Numbered from the stretch's first letter, positions 36,370-44,370 are shown. The stretch: 64,000 nt of DNA from Tsuneonella flava (GCF_002870965.1 NZ_PHSO01000006.1:186001-250000); one strand, 5' to 3'. The notes: generated by a model not told the origin, from the sequence alone. Made by a program: numbers and translations.

Positions 36370-37395
36370 TCAGCTTCCGTCGCTCAGACCGTGTTTCTTG
36401 ATGCAGTGACGCAGTTGATCGTACGTGAGCCCCAATGCCTTGGCAGTCTGGCGCTGGTTCCAACGATTGCGGCCGAGAGCGTGCTCCACAATCTGGCGTT
36501 CGTGCGCTTCCACAGCGCCGCGCAGATCGTCGACAGCATCAAGATCGGGCGCGCGCGGTGCGGATTGCACCCCACCCCCGCCAACTTCCGACTTTGGTGC
36601 AGCACGTTCGCTCAGCGGCTTCCACGGGCTTTCGAAGGGATCGAACACCACATGCCCCACCGGACTCTCGGGATCGTCCCAGCGATAGACTGCCCGCTCC
36701 ACCACATTACGCAATTCGCGGACATTACCAGGCCAGGAGTATTGCTCCATCTGATCCCAGACATGCCCGGCAAAACCGGGCCAGTTGGTCCATCGCAATT
36801 CGGACGCCATACGCCGCCCGAAAAACTCCGCCAGCACACCGATGTCCCCTTCCCGCACCCGCAATGGTGGCAGGGTAATCACCTCAAAACTCAACCGATC
36901 GAGCAGATCGGCACGAAATTTCCCCTGCGCCGCCAGCGCCGGCAAATCCTCATTGGTCGCAGCCACGATTCGCACATCGACCCGCAGCGGGCGACTCGAT
37001 CCGATGCGGGTCACTTCGCCATATTCGACCGCACGCAGCAACCGCTCCTGCGCGCCCATACTCAAAGTGCCCAGTTCGTCGAGAAATAACGTCCCCTTGT
37101 CGGCTTCCTCGAACCGACCCGCGCGCGCTCTGGTAGCGCCGGTGAAAGCCCCCGCTTCGTGGCCGAACAACTCGGCTTCGATCAGCGTTTCCGGCAGAGC
37201 CGCGCAGTTCATAGTGACAAGCGGTTCGTCCCAACGGTTGGAGAGACGATGCAGACGTTCGGCAATCAGTTCCTTGCCCGTACCGCGCTCCCCGATCACC
37301 AGCACCGGGCGCTGCATCGGCGCAGCACGACTGGCCCGCTCGACCGCATCGAGGAAGGCACCAGACTGGCCAATAAACTGACTTTCCCGCTCCAT
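36370..37395 (-). CDS. pspF: Phage-shock operon activator PspF (sigma-54 enhancer-binding protein)
   Basis: This 341-residue protein has a central AAA+ domain with Walker A GERGTGKE (35-42), the sigma-54 contact loop GAFTGA (82-87), Walker B GTLFLDELG, and a C-terminal Fis-type helix-turn-helix (NQRQTAKALGLTYDQLRHCIKKHGL). There is no N-terminal receiver domain, as expected for PspF, whose activity is restrained directly by PspA. It is divergent from the psp operon, with a sigma-54 promoter in the gap. Confidence 0.94.
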   Translation of the reverse strand: MERESQFIGQSGAFLDAVERASRAAPMQRPVLVIGERGTGKELIAERLHRLSNRWDEPLVTMNCAALPETLIEAELFGHEAGAFTGATRARAGRFEEADKGTLFLDELGTLSMGAQERLLRAVEYGEVTRIGSSRPLRVDVRIVAATNEDLPALAAQGKFRADLLDRLSFEVITLPPLRVREGDIGVLAEFFGRRMASELRWTNWPGFAGHVWDQMEQYSWPGNVRELRNVVERAVYRWDDPESPVGHVVFDPFESPWKPLSERAAPKSEVGGGGVQSAPRAPDLDAVDDLRGAVEAHERQIVEHALGRNRWNQRQTAKALGLTYDQLRHCIKKHGLSDGS

Positions 37396-37495
37396 TTGCC
37401 AAGAGATAGTGTAAATTCCCGATTATTAGCAATTGAAACCAACATGTCGTTCGTCGAAAATTATCAACCACTTGTAATTGCGTAATTTATTCAGT

Positions 37496-37512
37496 TTGGC
37501 ACACCCCTTGCT
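37496..37512 (+). promoter_or_regulatory. Sigma-54 promoter of the psp operon
   Basis: TTGGCAC (37496-37502), then 5 bases, then TTGCT (37508-37512) is a near-perfect -24/-12 element, with GG and GC at the required spacing. Transcription should begin near 37523, about 25 bases before the first small ORF. The AT-rich 100 bases upstream, shared with pspF, are where PspF enhancer sites would be expected; I see no clear repeat that defines them. Confidence 0.93.
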
Positions 37513-37547
37513 GATAGGTGAACGTAACCAACAGGGAGTTTGCCGCA

Positions 37548-37700
37548 ATGTTCGACCGTCGTTTCCTTCGCACCAAGCTGGGCCAGGCCGCACTCGCCAG
37601 CGTAGCGACGATGGCCGCGTTCGTGGCATTGAGCAGTCAGATTCAGGCTACCCCCGCTTTTGCTGCGGACACGCCTGTCAACACGGTGATCCTCGCATGA
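37548..37700 (+). CDS. Small exported or membrane protein leading the psp operon
   Basis: This 50-residue ORF follows the sigma-54 promoter and has AGGGAG 10 bases before its ATG. It begins FDRRFLRTKLGQAA, then the hydrophobic stretch LASVATMAAFVALSSQIQ and a possible signal-peptidase site TPAFA-AD, leaving a tail of about 11 residues, or staying as a membrane anchor. Similar short ORFs precede pspA in sphingomonads as I recall. Its stop overlaps an ATG (ATGA) in the pspA frame. Function is unknown; as the first gene it may tune translation of pspA. Confidence 0.7.
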   Translation: MFDRRFLRTKLGQAALASVATMAAFVALSSQIQATPAFAADTPVNTVILA

Positions 37701-37903
37701 ACAGCCCCACTTCTCATGATCCCCTTGGGCCGGAGCGCACGTCCCCCTCTTCGACCGCGAGCGAATCCGCCCGTGTCGATGGCGCTCCGGCCCGCCCCTT
37801 CCTGAGCCGGATCGAGCAGGAAGTCGAACGCCTGCGCCAGAGCCCAACCCCTACCCAGTCTTCCCGCGCACAGCGGGACATCGCCAACTACGGAGTCGCC
37901 TTC

Positions 37904-38608
37904 ATGGGTATCTTCAGCCGCACACGAGATATTATCGCGGCCAACTTCAACGACATGCTCGACAAGGCTGATGACCCGGCCAAAATGATCCGCATGATTA
38001 TCCTCGAAATGGAGGAAACCCTGGTCGAAGTTCGCGCCAGCGCCGCGCGCACGATCGCGGATCAGAAGGAAATGCATCGCCACACGGTCAAACTCGACAA
38101 GTTGCAGGCCGACTGGGCGGAGAAAGCACAGCTCGCGCTCAGCAAGGATCGCGAAGACCTCGCCCGTGCCGCGCTGGTTGAAAGGAAAAAAGCCGCCGAT
38201 ATGGGCGAGCAGTTGAAAGCGGAAATCGCCGTGCTCGACGATGCTCTGCGCGCTTACGAGCAGGACATCGACAAGCTGCAGGTCCGCCTGCGCGAAGCCC
38301 GCAGCCGCCAGACGGCCATCGCCGCGCGGCTGGAAAGCGCAGAAAACCGCGTCAAACTCCGCAGCCTGATGACCAACGAACGGGCAGACGAAGCGCTTGC
38401 CCGGTTCGACCAGCTCGAACGCCGGGTCGATTATGCCGAAGGTCGCGCCGAAGCGCTGAGCATCGCCGATGGTAACGGCAAGCCAACACTGGCGGATGAA
38501 ATCAATGCCTTAGCGGGCGGCGACAAGATCGACGCCGAACTGGAAGAAATGAAGCGCGCACTCGGCATGAGCAGCAGCGACGACAGCGCACAGGACAAGG
38601 GGGAATAA
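37904..38608 (+). CDS. pspA: Phage shock protein A
   Basis: This 234-residue PspA/IM30 (ESCRT-III-like) coiled-coil protein starts with the canonical MGIFSRTRDIIAANFNDMLDK membrane-binding helix, followed by EDPAKMIRMIILEMEETL-type sequence (DDPAKMIRMIILEMEETLVEV) and long heptad helices. It binds PspF in unstressed cells and oligomerises on damaged inner membrane under stress. GGAG lies 8 bases before the ATG. The frame is open back to an ATG at 37697 that overlaps the preceding stop; this would add 69 Pro/Ser-rich residues before MGIF. Confidence 0.93.
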   Translation: MGIFSRTRDIIAANFNDMLDKADDPAKMIRMIILEMEETLVEVRASAARTIADQKEMHRHTVKLDKLQADWAEKAQLALSKDREDLARAALVERKKAADMGEQLKAEIAVLDDALRAYEQDIDKLQVRLREARSRQTAIAARLESAENRVKLRSLMTNERADEALARFDQLERRVDYAEGRAEALSIADGNGKPTLADEINALAGGDKIDAELEEMKRALGMSSSDDSAQDKGE

Positions 38609-38611
38609 GCA

Positions 38612-38914
38612 ATGGATCTGGAACCTGCCATGGCGATCGTGGCTATCTTCATCGGCCTGCCGTGGATCGTGCTGCACTATATCACCAAGTGGAAAACCGC
38701 AGCTACGATCACCACCGACGACGAAGTGCTGCTGGAAGAGCTCTACAGCCTCGCCAAACGGCTTGATGAGCGGATGGACACCGTCGAGCGATTGGTCGCC
38801 AGCGACCACGCCGATTTCCAACCCACCCGGCTGATGCACGATCGCGCAGTCGACAACCAGCCGCTCGACGAACTCGAACGCATGATGGCCGAAAAGAAGG
38901 GAGCCAAACTGTGA
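38612..38914 (+). CDS. pspB: Phage shock protein B
   Basis: This 100-residue protein has one N-terminal membrane helix (AMAIVAIFIGLPWIVLHYITKW) and a cytoplasmic coiled coil (LEELYSLAKRLDERMDTVERLVASD). PspB works with PspC to sense envelope stress and recruit PspA. The tail of about 30 residues beyond the usual PspB length contains LDELERMM, echoing the downstream small proteins. The stop overlaps the pspC GTG start (GTGA). Confidence 0.92.
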   Translation: MDLEPAMAIVAIFIGLPWIVLHYITKWKTAATITTDDEVLLEELYSLAKRLDERMDTVERLVASDHADFQPTRLMHDRAVDNQPLDELERMMAEKKGAKL

Positions 38915-39291
38915 GCACTAGCCCGCGTACCACGCTTTACCGCGACAAGCAGAATGCCAAGCTGATGGGCGTCTGTGCCGGAATTGCCGACTACACAGGC
39001 GTCAATGCGCTGTGGGTCCGGCTGGGTTTCCTCATACTGCTGTTCACCGTCGCCCCCATTCTCTTGCCCGCATATTTCGTGACCGGAATGCTGCTGAGCA
39101 AGAAGCCGCCGCATCTCTACGTCGATCAGGAAGAGACCAAATACTGGCAGCGCGTGCGGCAGAGCCCCAAGCGGACCGCTCGCGAAATCCGCTCACGCTT
39201 CCGCGACATCGATCGCCGCCTGGCCGACGTCGAAACATATTACGTCACCAGCAATCCGCGCCTGTCAGCCGAGATCGAACGCCTGCGCTGA
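38911..39291 (+). CDS. pspC: Phage shock protein C
   Basis: This 126-residue protein has the PspC domain LYRDKQNAKLMGVCAGIADYTGVNALWVRLGF followed by a membrane segment LILLFTVAPILLPAYFVTGML. The C-terminal helix reads RDIDRRLADVETYYVTS ... LSAEIERLR, a module shared with the small proteins downstream. The start is GTG, coupled to pspB. Confidence 0.95.
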   Translation: MSTSPRTTLYRDKQNAKLMGVCAGIADYTGVNALWVRLGFLILLFTVAPILLPAYFVTGMLLSKKPPHLYVDQEETKYWQRVRQSPKRTAREIRSRFRDIDRRLADVETYYVTSNPRLSAEIERLR

Positions 39292-39319
39292 ACGGACAGA
39301 AACAAGGAGTTTATGAGTC

Positions 39320-39640
39320 ATGGACGCAGGTACAATCGGTGTTTTCATTCCGATCATCGCGCTATCCATTCCCATCGTCGCGATATGGACCAGACACCAA
39401 CGCAAGATGGCAGAACTTCAGGTTCACACCACAGCCGACGCCACCGCTGAAAAGGCCGCACAATACGCCAGTAAAGTACAGGCGCTGGAGGACAGAGTGC
39501 GGGTTCTCGAACGCATCGTGACCGAAAAGGGATACGACGTCGCCACTCAGATCGAAGCGCTGCGCGATCAGCGACGCGTGGATGACACCAGCGGAGCGCA
39601 ACTCGACAGCAGTCATAATCGTGACAAGGAGGCAGTGTGA
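39320..39640 (+). CDS. PspB-like small membrane/coiled-coil protein (psp cluster 1)
   Basis: This 106-residue protein has an N-terminal membrane helix (IGVFIPIIALSIPIVAIW), a basic stretch HQRKM, and a coiled coil with DRVRVLERIVTEKGYD followed by QIEALRD. The layout is that of PspB, but the sequence is distinct. It starts 28 bases after pspC and its stop overlaps the next start. It probably acts in the same membrane-stress complex; this is inferred from layout and position only. Confidence 0.8.
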   Translation: MDAGTIGVFIPIIALSIPIVAIWTRHQRKMAELQVHTTADATAEKAAQYASKVQALEDRVRVLERIVTEKGYDVATQIEALRDQRRVDDTSGAQLDSSHNRDKEAV

Positions 39641-39966
39641 TGGGCTTCGAAATGATACAGACCATTACGCCGCTGGTTGTCATTGTGGGTGTCGCCGGAG
39701 TTGTCGGCTGGGTCGCTACCACCTGGATGCGGATCAAGAACGGCTATCCGCTCGATGGAGCATGGGGTCAGGCGGTTTATCCGAAAACGGATGGCGAAGC
39801 GGTCGAGCGTGTGAAATTGCTGACGCAGGAAAACGCGCAGCTGCGGGCCGAAATCGGTTCCGTCAAAGACCGGCTCGCCAATGTCGAAAAGATCGTGACT
39901 GACAGCAGCTACCACCTGACCCACGAAATCGAGCGACTGCGCGATGGCAAGGAGAAGGTTCAGTGA
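39640..39966 (+). CDS. PspB-like small membrane/coiled-coil protein (psp cluster 2)
   Basis: This 108-residue protein has a membrane helix near the start (ITPLVVIVGVAGVVGWVATTW), then a polar linker with NGYPLDGAWGQAVYP, then the coiled coil DRLANVEKIVTDSSYHL and HEIERLRD. The ATG at 39640 is favoured by AAGGAGG 7 bases upstream; a GTG three bases earlier is possible. It is coupled to both neighbours by overlapping stop/start codons. Confidence 0.8.
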   Translation: MGFEMIQTITPLVVIVGVAGVVGWVATTWMRIKNGYPLDGAWGQAVYPKTDGEAVERVKLLTQENAQLRAEIGSVKDRLANVEKIVTDSSYHLTHEIERLRDGKEKVQ

Positions 39967-40229
39967 GCTTCTTTTCCGCTGCTGTCGCAATCGTGGCAAT
40001 CATCGCATTCTCGGTGATGCGGATCGTGCGCTACAGCACCGAACACCGCGGCCACCGGGACAGCGCCACGCCGACAAACGATGCCGAGAAAATCGCACTA
40101 CGCCACGAGGTTGAGGATCTGCGCGAAAGGGTCCGCGTCCTCGAACGCATCGCTACCGATGCCAATTCCAGCAATGCCCTCGATTCCCGTCGGGTTGCCG
40201 ACGAGATCGAGGCCCTGCGCGACCGTTGA
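39963..40229 (+). CDS. PspB-like small membrane/coiled-coil protein (psp cluster 3)
   Basis: This 88-residue protein starts at GTG (GTGA overlap with the previous stop). Its N-terminal helix is FFSAAVAIVAIIAFSVMRIV, and the coiled coil is DLRERVRVLERIATDANSS followed by DEIEALRDR. It is the closest in the C-terminal motif to psp cluster protein 1, which suggests local duplication. Confidence 0.78.
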   Translation: MSFFSAAVAIVAIIAFSVMRIVRYSTEHRGHRDSATPTNDAEKIALRHEVEDLRERVRVLERIATDANSSNALDSRRVADEIEALRDR

Positions 40230-40255
40230 TCGCCCGCACCGGGAGCTTTTCGACA

Positions 40256-40504
40256 ATGACCGAACAGATCATCGTTTCCACTGCTATGCTGTTTTCCGTC
40301 GCGATTATCGCTTTCGTCGGATTGAAAGGATGGCAGGGCTGGCTTTCGTTGAAAGAGCGAGAGCTGGAACGAGGTATTTCCATCTCTCGACCAGCTTCCG
40401 ATGCGGAGAGCGGCAGCGCTATGGGTGCAGCCCGGATCGAACTATCGGACCTTAAAGAACGAATTCGTAAACTCGAAGCGATTGCCAGTGGAGTAGATCT
40501 ATGA
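40256..40504 (+). CDS. Small membrane/coiled-coil protein (psp cluster 4)
   Basis: This 82-residue protein has an N-terminal membrane helix (IIVSTAMLFSVAIIAFVGL), a basic/acidic stretch KERELERGISIS and a short coiled coil IELSDLKERIRKLEAIAS. It lacks the final EIExLRD segment of its neighbours. The ATG at 40256 has GGGAG about 10 bases upstream; a TTG at 40226 that overlaps the previous stop is an alternative. The stop overlaps the next ATG. Confidence 0.75.
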   Translation: MTEQIIVSTAMLFSVAIIAFVGLKGWQGWLSLKERELERGISISRPASDAESGSAMGAARIELSDLKERIRKLEAIASGVDL

Positions 40505-40677
40505 GCAAACCGACCACCCGCGCGACAGAAGCTGGCATCGGCCTTGGCAGCGCACTGGCCGTCGCGATTTCGTGGAGCCTGCACAAATCGATTATCTGGG
40601 CGGTGATCCACGGGGTTTTGAGTTGGTTCTACGTAATTTATTACGCCTTCACCCGGCCTAGCGGGCTGGGCGGCTGA
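40501..40677 (+). CDS. Small membrane protein closing the psp cluster (58 aa)
   Basis: This 58-residue ORF begins with an ATG overlapping the previous stop (ATGA). It contains two hydrophobic stretches, AGIGLGSALAVAISW and IIWAVIHGVLSWFYVIYYAF, and ends with RPSGLGG. It has no coiled coil, so it differs from the four proteins before it. Coupling to the cluster is the main support that it is real. Function is unknown. The next 127 bases to sufE hold no gene. Confidence 0.72.
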   Translation: MSKPTTRATEAGIGLGSALAVAISWSLHKSIIWAVIHGVLSWFYVIYYAFTRPSGLGG

Positions 40678-40804
40678 CAAGGAACGGACGCTTACAGTGC
40701 AACCGCCCCGTTGATCGCTGTCGTCGTGTAGCCCGGCCGGCCGATGGTGCGGGACACCACACAAGGCTCTTTCCTTCCGGCGCGCCCACCCCTACCTTAC
40801 TCCA

Positions 40805-41212
40805 ATGCGTTCAATCAGCGATATTGCCGAAGAATATGATTTCCTCGATGCAGACGAACGCTATCGTCTGCTGATCGAACTGGGTCGTGAACTGGAAGCG
40901 ATGCCCGATGCGCTGAAGACCGATGCCACACTGGTACGCGGATGCTCGGCCCAGGTCTGGGTTTACCCCACAGGCGATGCGGCGCGGCTCCATTTCATGG
41001 CCGACAGCAACGCCGCGATTACAAAGGGTATCGTCGCGCTGGTTATCTCCGCCGTGCAGGATCGGCCCGCAAGCGAAGTCGCCGCAATGGATGTGACCGC
41101 AGCCCTCGAACCGTTCGATCTGAAAAATCAACTCAGTTCCAATCGCACGCAAGGCGTACCCAACATGATCGCGCTGGTGAAAGAGCACGCTGCGCGGATT
41201 GCAGCAGGATGA
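40805..41212 (+). CDS. sufE: Cysteine desulfuration protein SufE
   Basis: This 135-residue protein has the sulfur-acceptor loop VRGCSAQVWV with the active Cys47, plus YRLLIELGRELEAMPDAL and the C-terminal NRTQGVPNMIALVKEHA. It takes persulfide sulfur from SufS for iron-sulfur cluster assembly. No other suf genes are adjacent. Confidence 0.94.
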   Translation: MRSISDIAEEYDFLDADERYRLLIELGRELEAMPDALKTDATLVRGCSAQVWVYPTGDAARLHFMADSNAAITKGIVALVISAVQDRPASEVAAMDVTAALEPFDLKNQLSSNRTQGVPNMIALVKEHAARIAAG

Positions 41213-41213
41213 T

Positions 41214-41561
41214 ATGCGGCACCTGTACCTCGCGCTTGGCCTGATCGCAGTTGCGCTGGGGGCGATTGGCGCGGCTTTGCCGCTGATGCCGACTGTTCCG
41301 TTTCTGTTACTGGCGGTCTATTTCTTTGCCCGTTCCAACCCCGCGTGGGAAAAGAAAATACTCGATCACCCCTCTTGGGGGCCGCAAGTACGCGACTGGA
41401 CCGAACGGCGCGCAATCAGCCGCCGCGCCAAAACGATGGCCATCGGCGCGATGGCGACAGGCGCTGTGGTCACTTACTTCACCCTTGGCGAACCGTGGTA
41501 TTTCATTTCCATCGCTGTTCTGGTGATTTGCGGCAGTTGGATCGCCACCCGAAACGAGTAA
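41214..41561 (+). CDS. YbaN-family (DUF454) inner membrane protein
   Basis: This 115-residue protein has the DUF454 start LYLALGLIAVALGAIGAALPLMPTVPFLLLAVYFFARSNP and the typical WTERRAISRRAKTMAI between membrane segments. Function is unknown. The ATG at 41214 follows the sufE stop by one base, with AGGATG just before it, so it is probably co-translated with sufE. Confidence 0.85.
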   Translation: MRHLYLALGLIAVALGAIGAALPLMPTVPFLLLAVYFFARSNPAWEKKILDHPSWGPQVRDWTERRAISRRAKTMAIGAMATGAVVTYFTLGEPWYFISIAVLVICGSWIATRNE

Positions 41562-41574
41562 CCCGCTTCTTCGA

Positions 41575-42477
41575 TCAACCAAGAGCCGTGCGATAAAGCG
41601 CGAGTAACCTGCCCCATGCCCGTTCGGCCTGTTCACGATTGTATGCGGGCGAATCCGGCACGGTCCAACCATGATCGGCAGGATAGACTTCGATTTCCGC
41701 GGAACGCCCCGCTGCATCGGCAGACTGGCGCAGGATAGTCTTGGCCTCAGGTTGTTTGGCATCGTCGTTCTGGGCGATGGCGAACAGGAAACCGGCCTGC
41801 GTATCCTGCAACATCGCATGCGGGCTCTGGCCTCCTTCGCGCACCAGCCCCCCGCCGTGGAAACTGGCCGCAGCTTTGACCCGGCCGGGAACCGCTGCTG
41901 CGCTCCACACGGTATAGGGGCCGCCCATGCAATAGCCCTGCGTACCGATACCTTTATCGGTATCCACAGCCCCCTGACTGTCGAGCCACGCCACCAGCGA
42001 TCTGGTATCGCGCATGACTGCATCGGCATCCATCTTCGCGCGCCACGAACTCACTTTCTGAAACCCATCAACGGCCATAAAACCGGCAAAGTCGGCAAAT
42101 TGCGGCGCGGCTACGTCTCGGTAATATGGGTTAGCGACAAGTACGGCATAACCTTCGCCCGCAAGCCGCCGTGCCATCGCCTTGAATGCATCGCGCAAAC
42201 CGGCAATATCGGGCCACACGATCACTGCTGCCGCAGGCTCCGCCGGATGGACGAAGAACGCATCCATCGTCCCATCCGCGGTCGGGATGCTCACCATTGT
42301 TTCTGCCAGACCGCCAGTGGTCGCCGCCGACCCGCTCGCACCCGTCGCGCCATTGGTGGCTGTCTGGGTACAGGCAGCAAGCCCGACCGCCATTCCCGCC
42401 GCACCGAAACTACGTCGACTGAAACCATTTGATCGGACACGTCCGGCAAATCGGGCAAGATCGGTTTCATCGCACAT
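41575..42477 (-). CDS. Dienelactone hydrolase-family protein with Tat/lipoprotein-like signal
   Basis: This 300-residue protein has an N-terminal SRRSFGAAGMAVGLAAC, a twin-arginine-type signal that ends in a lipobox-like LAAC (Cys36), followed by a Ser/Thr/Gly linker. The catalytic part has GYCMGG with nucleophile Cys183, GLRDAFKAMARRLA and the late histidine in YPADHGW, matching the dienelactone-hydrolase Cys-His-Asp triad. It is probably an exported esterase or lactonase; the substrate is unknown. Confidence 0.85.
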   Translation of the reverse strand: MCDETDLARFAGRVRSNGFSRRSFGAAGMAVGLAACTQTATNGATGASGSAATTGGLAETMVSIPTADGTMDAFFVHPAEPAAAVIVWPDIAGLRDAFKAMARRLAGEGYAVLVANPYYRDVAAPQFADFAGFMAVDGFQKVSSWRAKMDADAVMRDTRSLVAWLDSQGAVDTDKGIGTQGYCMGGPYTVWSAAAVPGRVKAAASFHGGGLVREGGQSPHAMLQDTQAGFLFAIAQNDDAKQPEAKTILRQSADAAGRSAEIEVYPADHGWTVPDSPAYNREQAERAWGRLLALYRTALG

Positions 42478-42664
42478 GGGCGAGTCCTTTCAGATAGACC
42501 TTTTACGGCACAACGATAACAGCGCTCTGCAAACAGTCCACCTCGGACGAAATGCAGTCCGACAATACACCATCAAACGCACAAAAACCGATATGAGATC
42601 GGAATAACGGACACAGGTTGCAGGGCTGGACAGGCGGAGCGGGCTACACTAACGCCCGCGCTGT

Positions 42665-42805
42665 CCTTTGGGGAGTAGCCGCCGATCCATCCCGGATCGG
42701 ACCTGACCGTCAACATACTTGGCCGAGAGGCCATGGCGGCGGGGGAGCGCAGCGGGCCGCAATCGGCTCCGCGGGCACCGGGCGAGACCAATGGCATTGC
42801 GCCCC
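42665..42805 (+). ncRNA. yybP-ykoY manganese riboswitch
   Basis: The conserved 5' element CTTTGGGGAGTAGCC (42665-42679), the middle CGTCAACATACTTGGCC (42708-42724) and the 3' element GGGCGAGACCAATGGC (near 42780-42795) match the yybP-ykoY consensus in order, with GC-rich helices between. Downstream, GCCGGGCGGGT (42812-42822) and ACCCGCCCGGC (42847-42857) form a perfect hairpin ending just before the GGAG of the exporter gene, so switching could act on ribosome access. This class senses Mn2+ and sits before Mn exporters, as here. Confidence 0.92.
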
Positions 42806-42871
42806 CGCCACGCCGGGCGGGTGGGTGCGATGCTGTTGCGCTTGCGACCCGCCCGGCCTGGAGACTTTTCG

Positions 42872-43435
42872 ATGTTCGAAGCCTTCACTACCTCCACCGC
42901 GCTCGTCGCGCTGGCGGAAATCGGTGACAAGACGATGCTGCTGGCCATCGTCCTGGCCACGCGATTCCGCCGACCTTTGCCAATTATCGCGGGCATATTC
43001 TTCGCAACCATCGTCAATCACGCACTGGCCGCGTGGGTGGGTGAACTGGCCGCCGGTTTCTTCGAAGCGCACTGGTTCCGCATCGCCGTTGCCGTCAGCT
43101 TCATCGTCATGGGCCTGTGGACGCTGATCCCGGACAAGTTCGACGAAGACGATAGCCCGGTCACCCGCCACGGCGCATTTCTCACAACATTGGTCGCGTT
43201 CTTCATCGTCGAAATGGGGGACAAGACGCAGCTCGCCACTGTCGCGCTCGGCGCGCAGTTCCAGTCGGTGCTAGCGGTTGCCGCGGGCACTACGCTGGGC
43301 ATGATGATCGCCAATGTTCCGGCGGTATTGCTGGGCAATGCACTGGTCGAACGGGTATCGCTCAAAGTCGTTCGCTGGGTAGCCGCCGCGCTATTCATCG
43401 TCGTGGGTTTGTGGATGCTGTTCGAAGTACTTTGA
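42872..43435 (+). CDS. GDT1/TMEM165-family (UPF0016) manganese exporter
   Basis: This 187-residue protein is built of two homologous halves of three helices, each with the signature E-x-G-D-K-T: LAEIGDKTMLLAIVLATRFR and VEMGDKTQLATVALGAQF. The acidic loop DKFDEDDSP joins the halves. Family members export Mn2+ (MneA in Vibrio) or act as Golgi Ca/Mn exchangers in eukaryotes. The ATG at 42872 follows GGAG and the riboswitch hairpin; an open frame further 5' would run through the riboswitch and is rejected. Confidence 0.92.
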   Translation: MFEAFTTSTALVALAEIGDKTMLLAIVLATRFRRPLPIIAGIFFATIVNHALAAWVGELAAGFFEAHWFRIAVAVSFIVMGLWTLIPDKFDEDDSPVTRHGAFLTTLVAFFIVEMGDKTQLATVALGAQFQSVLAVAAGTTLGMMIANVPAVLLGNALVERVSLKVVRWVAAALFIVVGLWMLFEVL

Positions 43436-43518
43436 TTGCAGTCCGCCGTGGTATCGGTCGCGTTGCGGCGCTATAGCCTCGCAACGCGACCCATGGCCCA
43501 ACCCCGATTTGAGATTCG

Positions 43519-44322
43519 ATGCCCCGATCCCTGCGCGCATTGACTGCTGAGATAGGTGAACGGATCGACGACCGCTGGCCCGGCCTGCGTCGGCGCGCGA
43601 CCGGCCTTGGCCTTGCGCTTGCCATCGAATGCGGGATTATCGCCTTGTTGCTGACGCTGGGTATCGCCAGCCATCGGCAGGCAGAGATGAGCGAAACACT
43701 CGTCAGCGTGGCGTTCGGCCCGGATAAGGCGAAGGATACGCCTAAGCCGCGCGAGCCGGAAAAGGCAGCGAAGAGCGCACCGCGTGTAGCCAGCAACACG
43801 CCCGTCGTTCCACAGCCCACACCGCCGCAACCGCAGGCGGTCCCCATCCCGAACCCGGCGCCAACCACCCCGCCCGCTGCGCTGATTCCACTCACCCGCG
43901 ACCAGATGGCAGGGTCGAATATCTCGAACATCAAGCCCAAGCTGCCGACTGGGCCGCCCGATCGATCGATGGGCCCACCCAACACGGGATCGTCAGGCGA
44001 TACCCCGCGCGTAGGCACGACCGCCGGTGGACAGCCGCTCTACGCGGCGGCATGGTATCGCGAGCCATATCCCGACGAACTGAACGGATACCTCTCCACC
44101 GCCAGCAGCCCGGGCTGGGCGCTGATAAATTGCCAGACGGTGCGCAATTATCGAGTTGAGAACTGCGTTCTCGAAGATGAATGGCCGAACGGAGCTGGAA
44201 TTGGCCGCGCGGTGCTCGCCGCTGCGTGGCAGTTCAGAGTTCGCCCACCGCGTGTAGGCGGGGTGTCGCAAGTGGGGGATTGGGTGAGGATACGGATCAC
44301 TTACCAGAACAAGCGCGGGTAG
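43519..44322 (+). CDS. TonB-like protein with Pro-rich linker
   Basis: This 267-residue protein has a cytoplasmic N terminus of about 27 residues, a single membrane anchor (LGLALAIECGIIALLLTLGI), a Pro/Lys-rich periplasmic linker (about residues 70-140) and a C-terminal domain with two cysteines (INCQTVRNYRVENCVLEDE) and WQFRVRPPRVGG, resembling a TonB/TolA C-terminal fold. It may energise outer-membrane receptors, but exbB/exbD are not adjacent. The similarity is in layout more than sequence. Confidence 0.65.
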   Translation: MPRSLRALTAEIGERIDDRWPGLRRRATGLGLALAIECGIIALLLTLGIASHRQAEMSETLVSVAFGPDKAKDTPKPREPEKAAKSAPRVASNTPVVPQPTPPQPQAVPIPNPAPTTPPAALIPLTRDQMAGSNISNIKPKLPTGPPDRSMGPPNTGSSGDTPRVGTTAGGQPLYAAAWYREPYPDELNGYLSTASSPGWALINCQTVRNYRVENCVLEDEWPNGAGIGRAVLAAAWQFRVRPPRVGGVSQVGDWVRIRITYQNKRG

Positions 44323-44370
44323 CGCGCCCGCATACGGCCCCTCACGCGGCAAGCGCGCCTCCCGGAGGGC

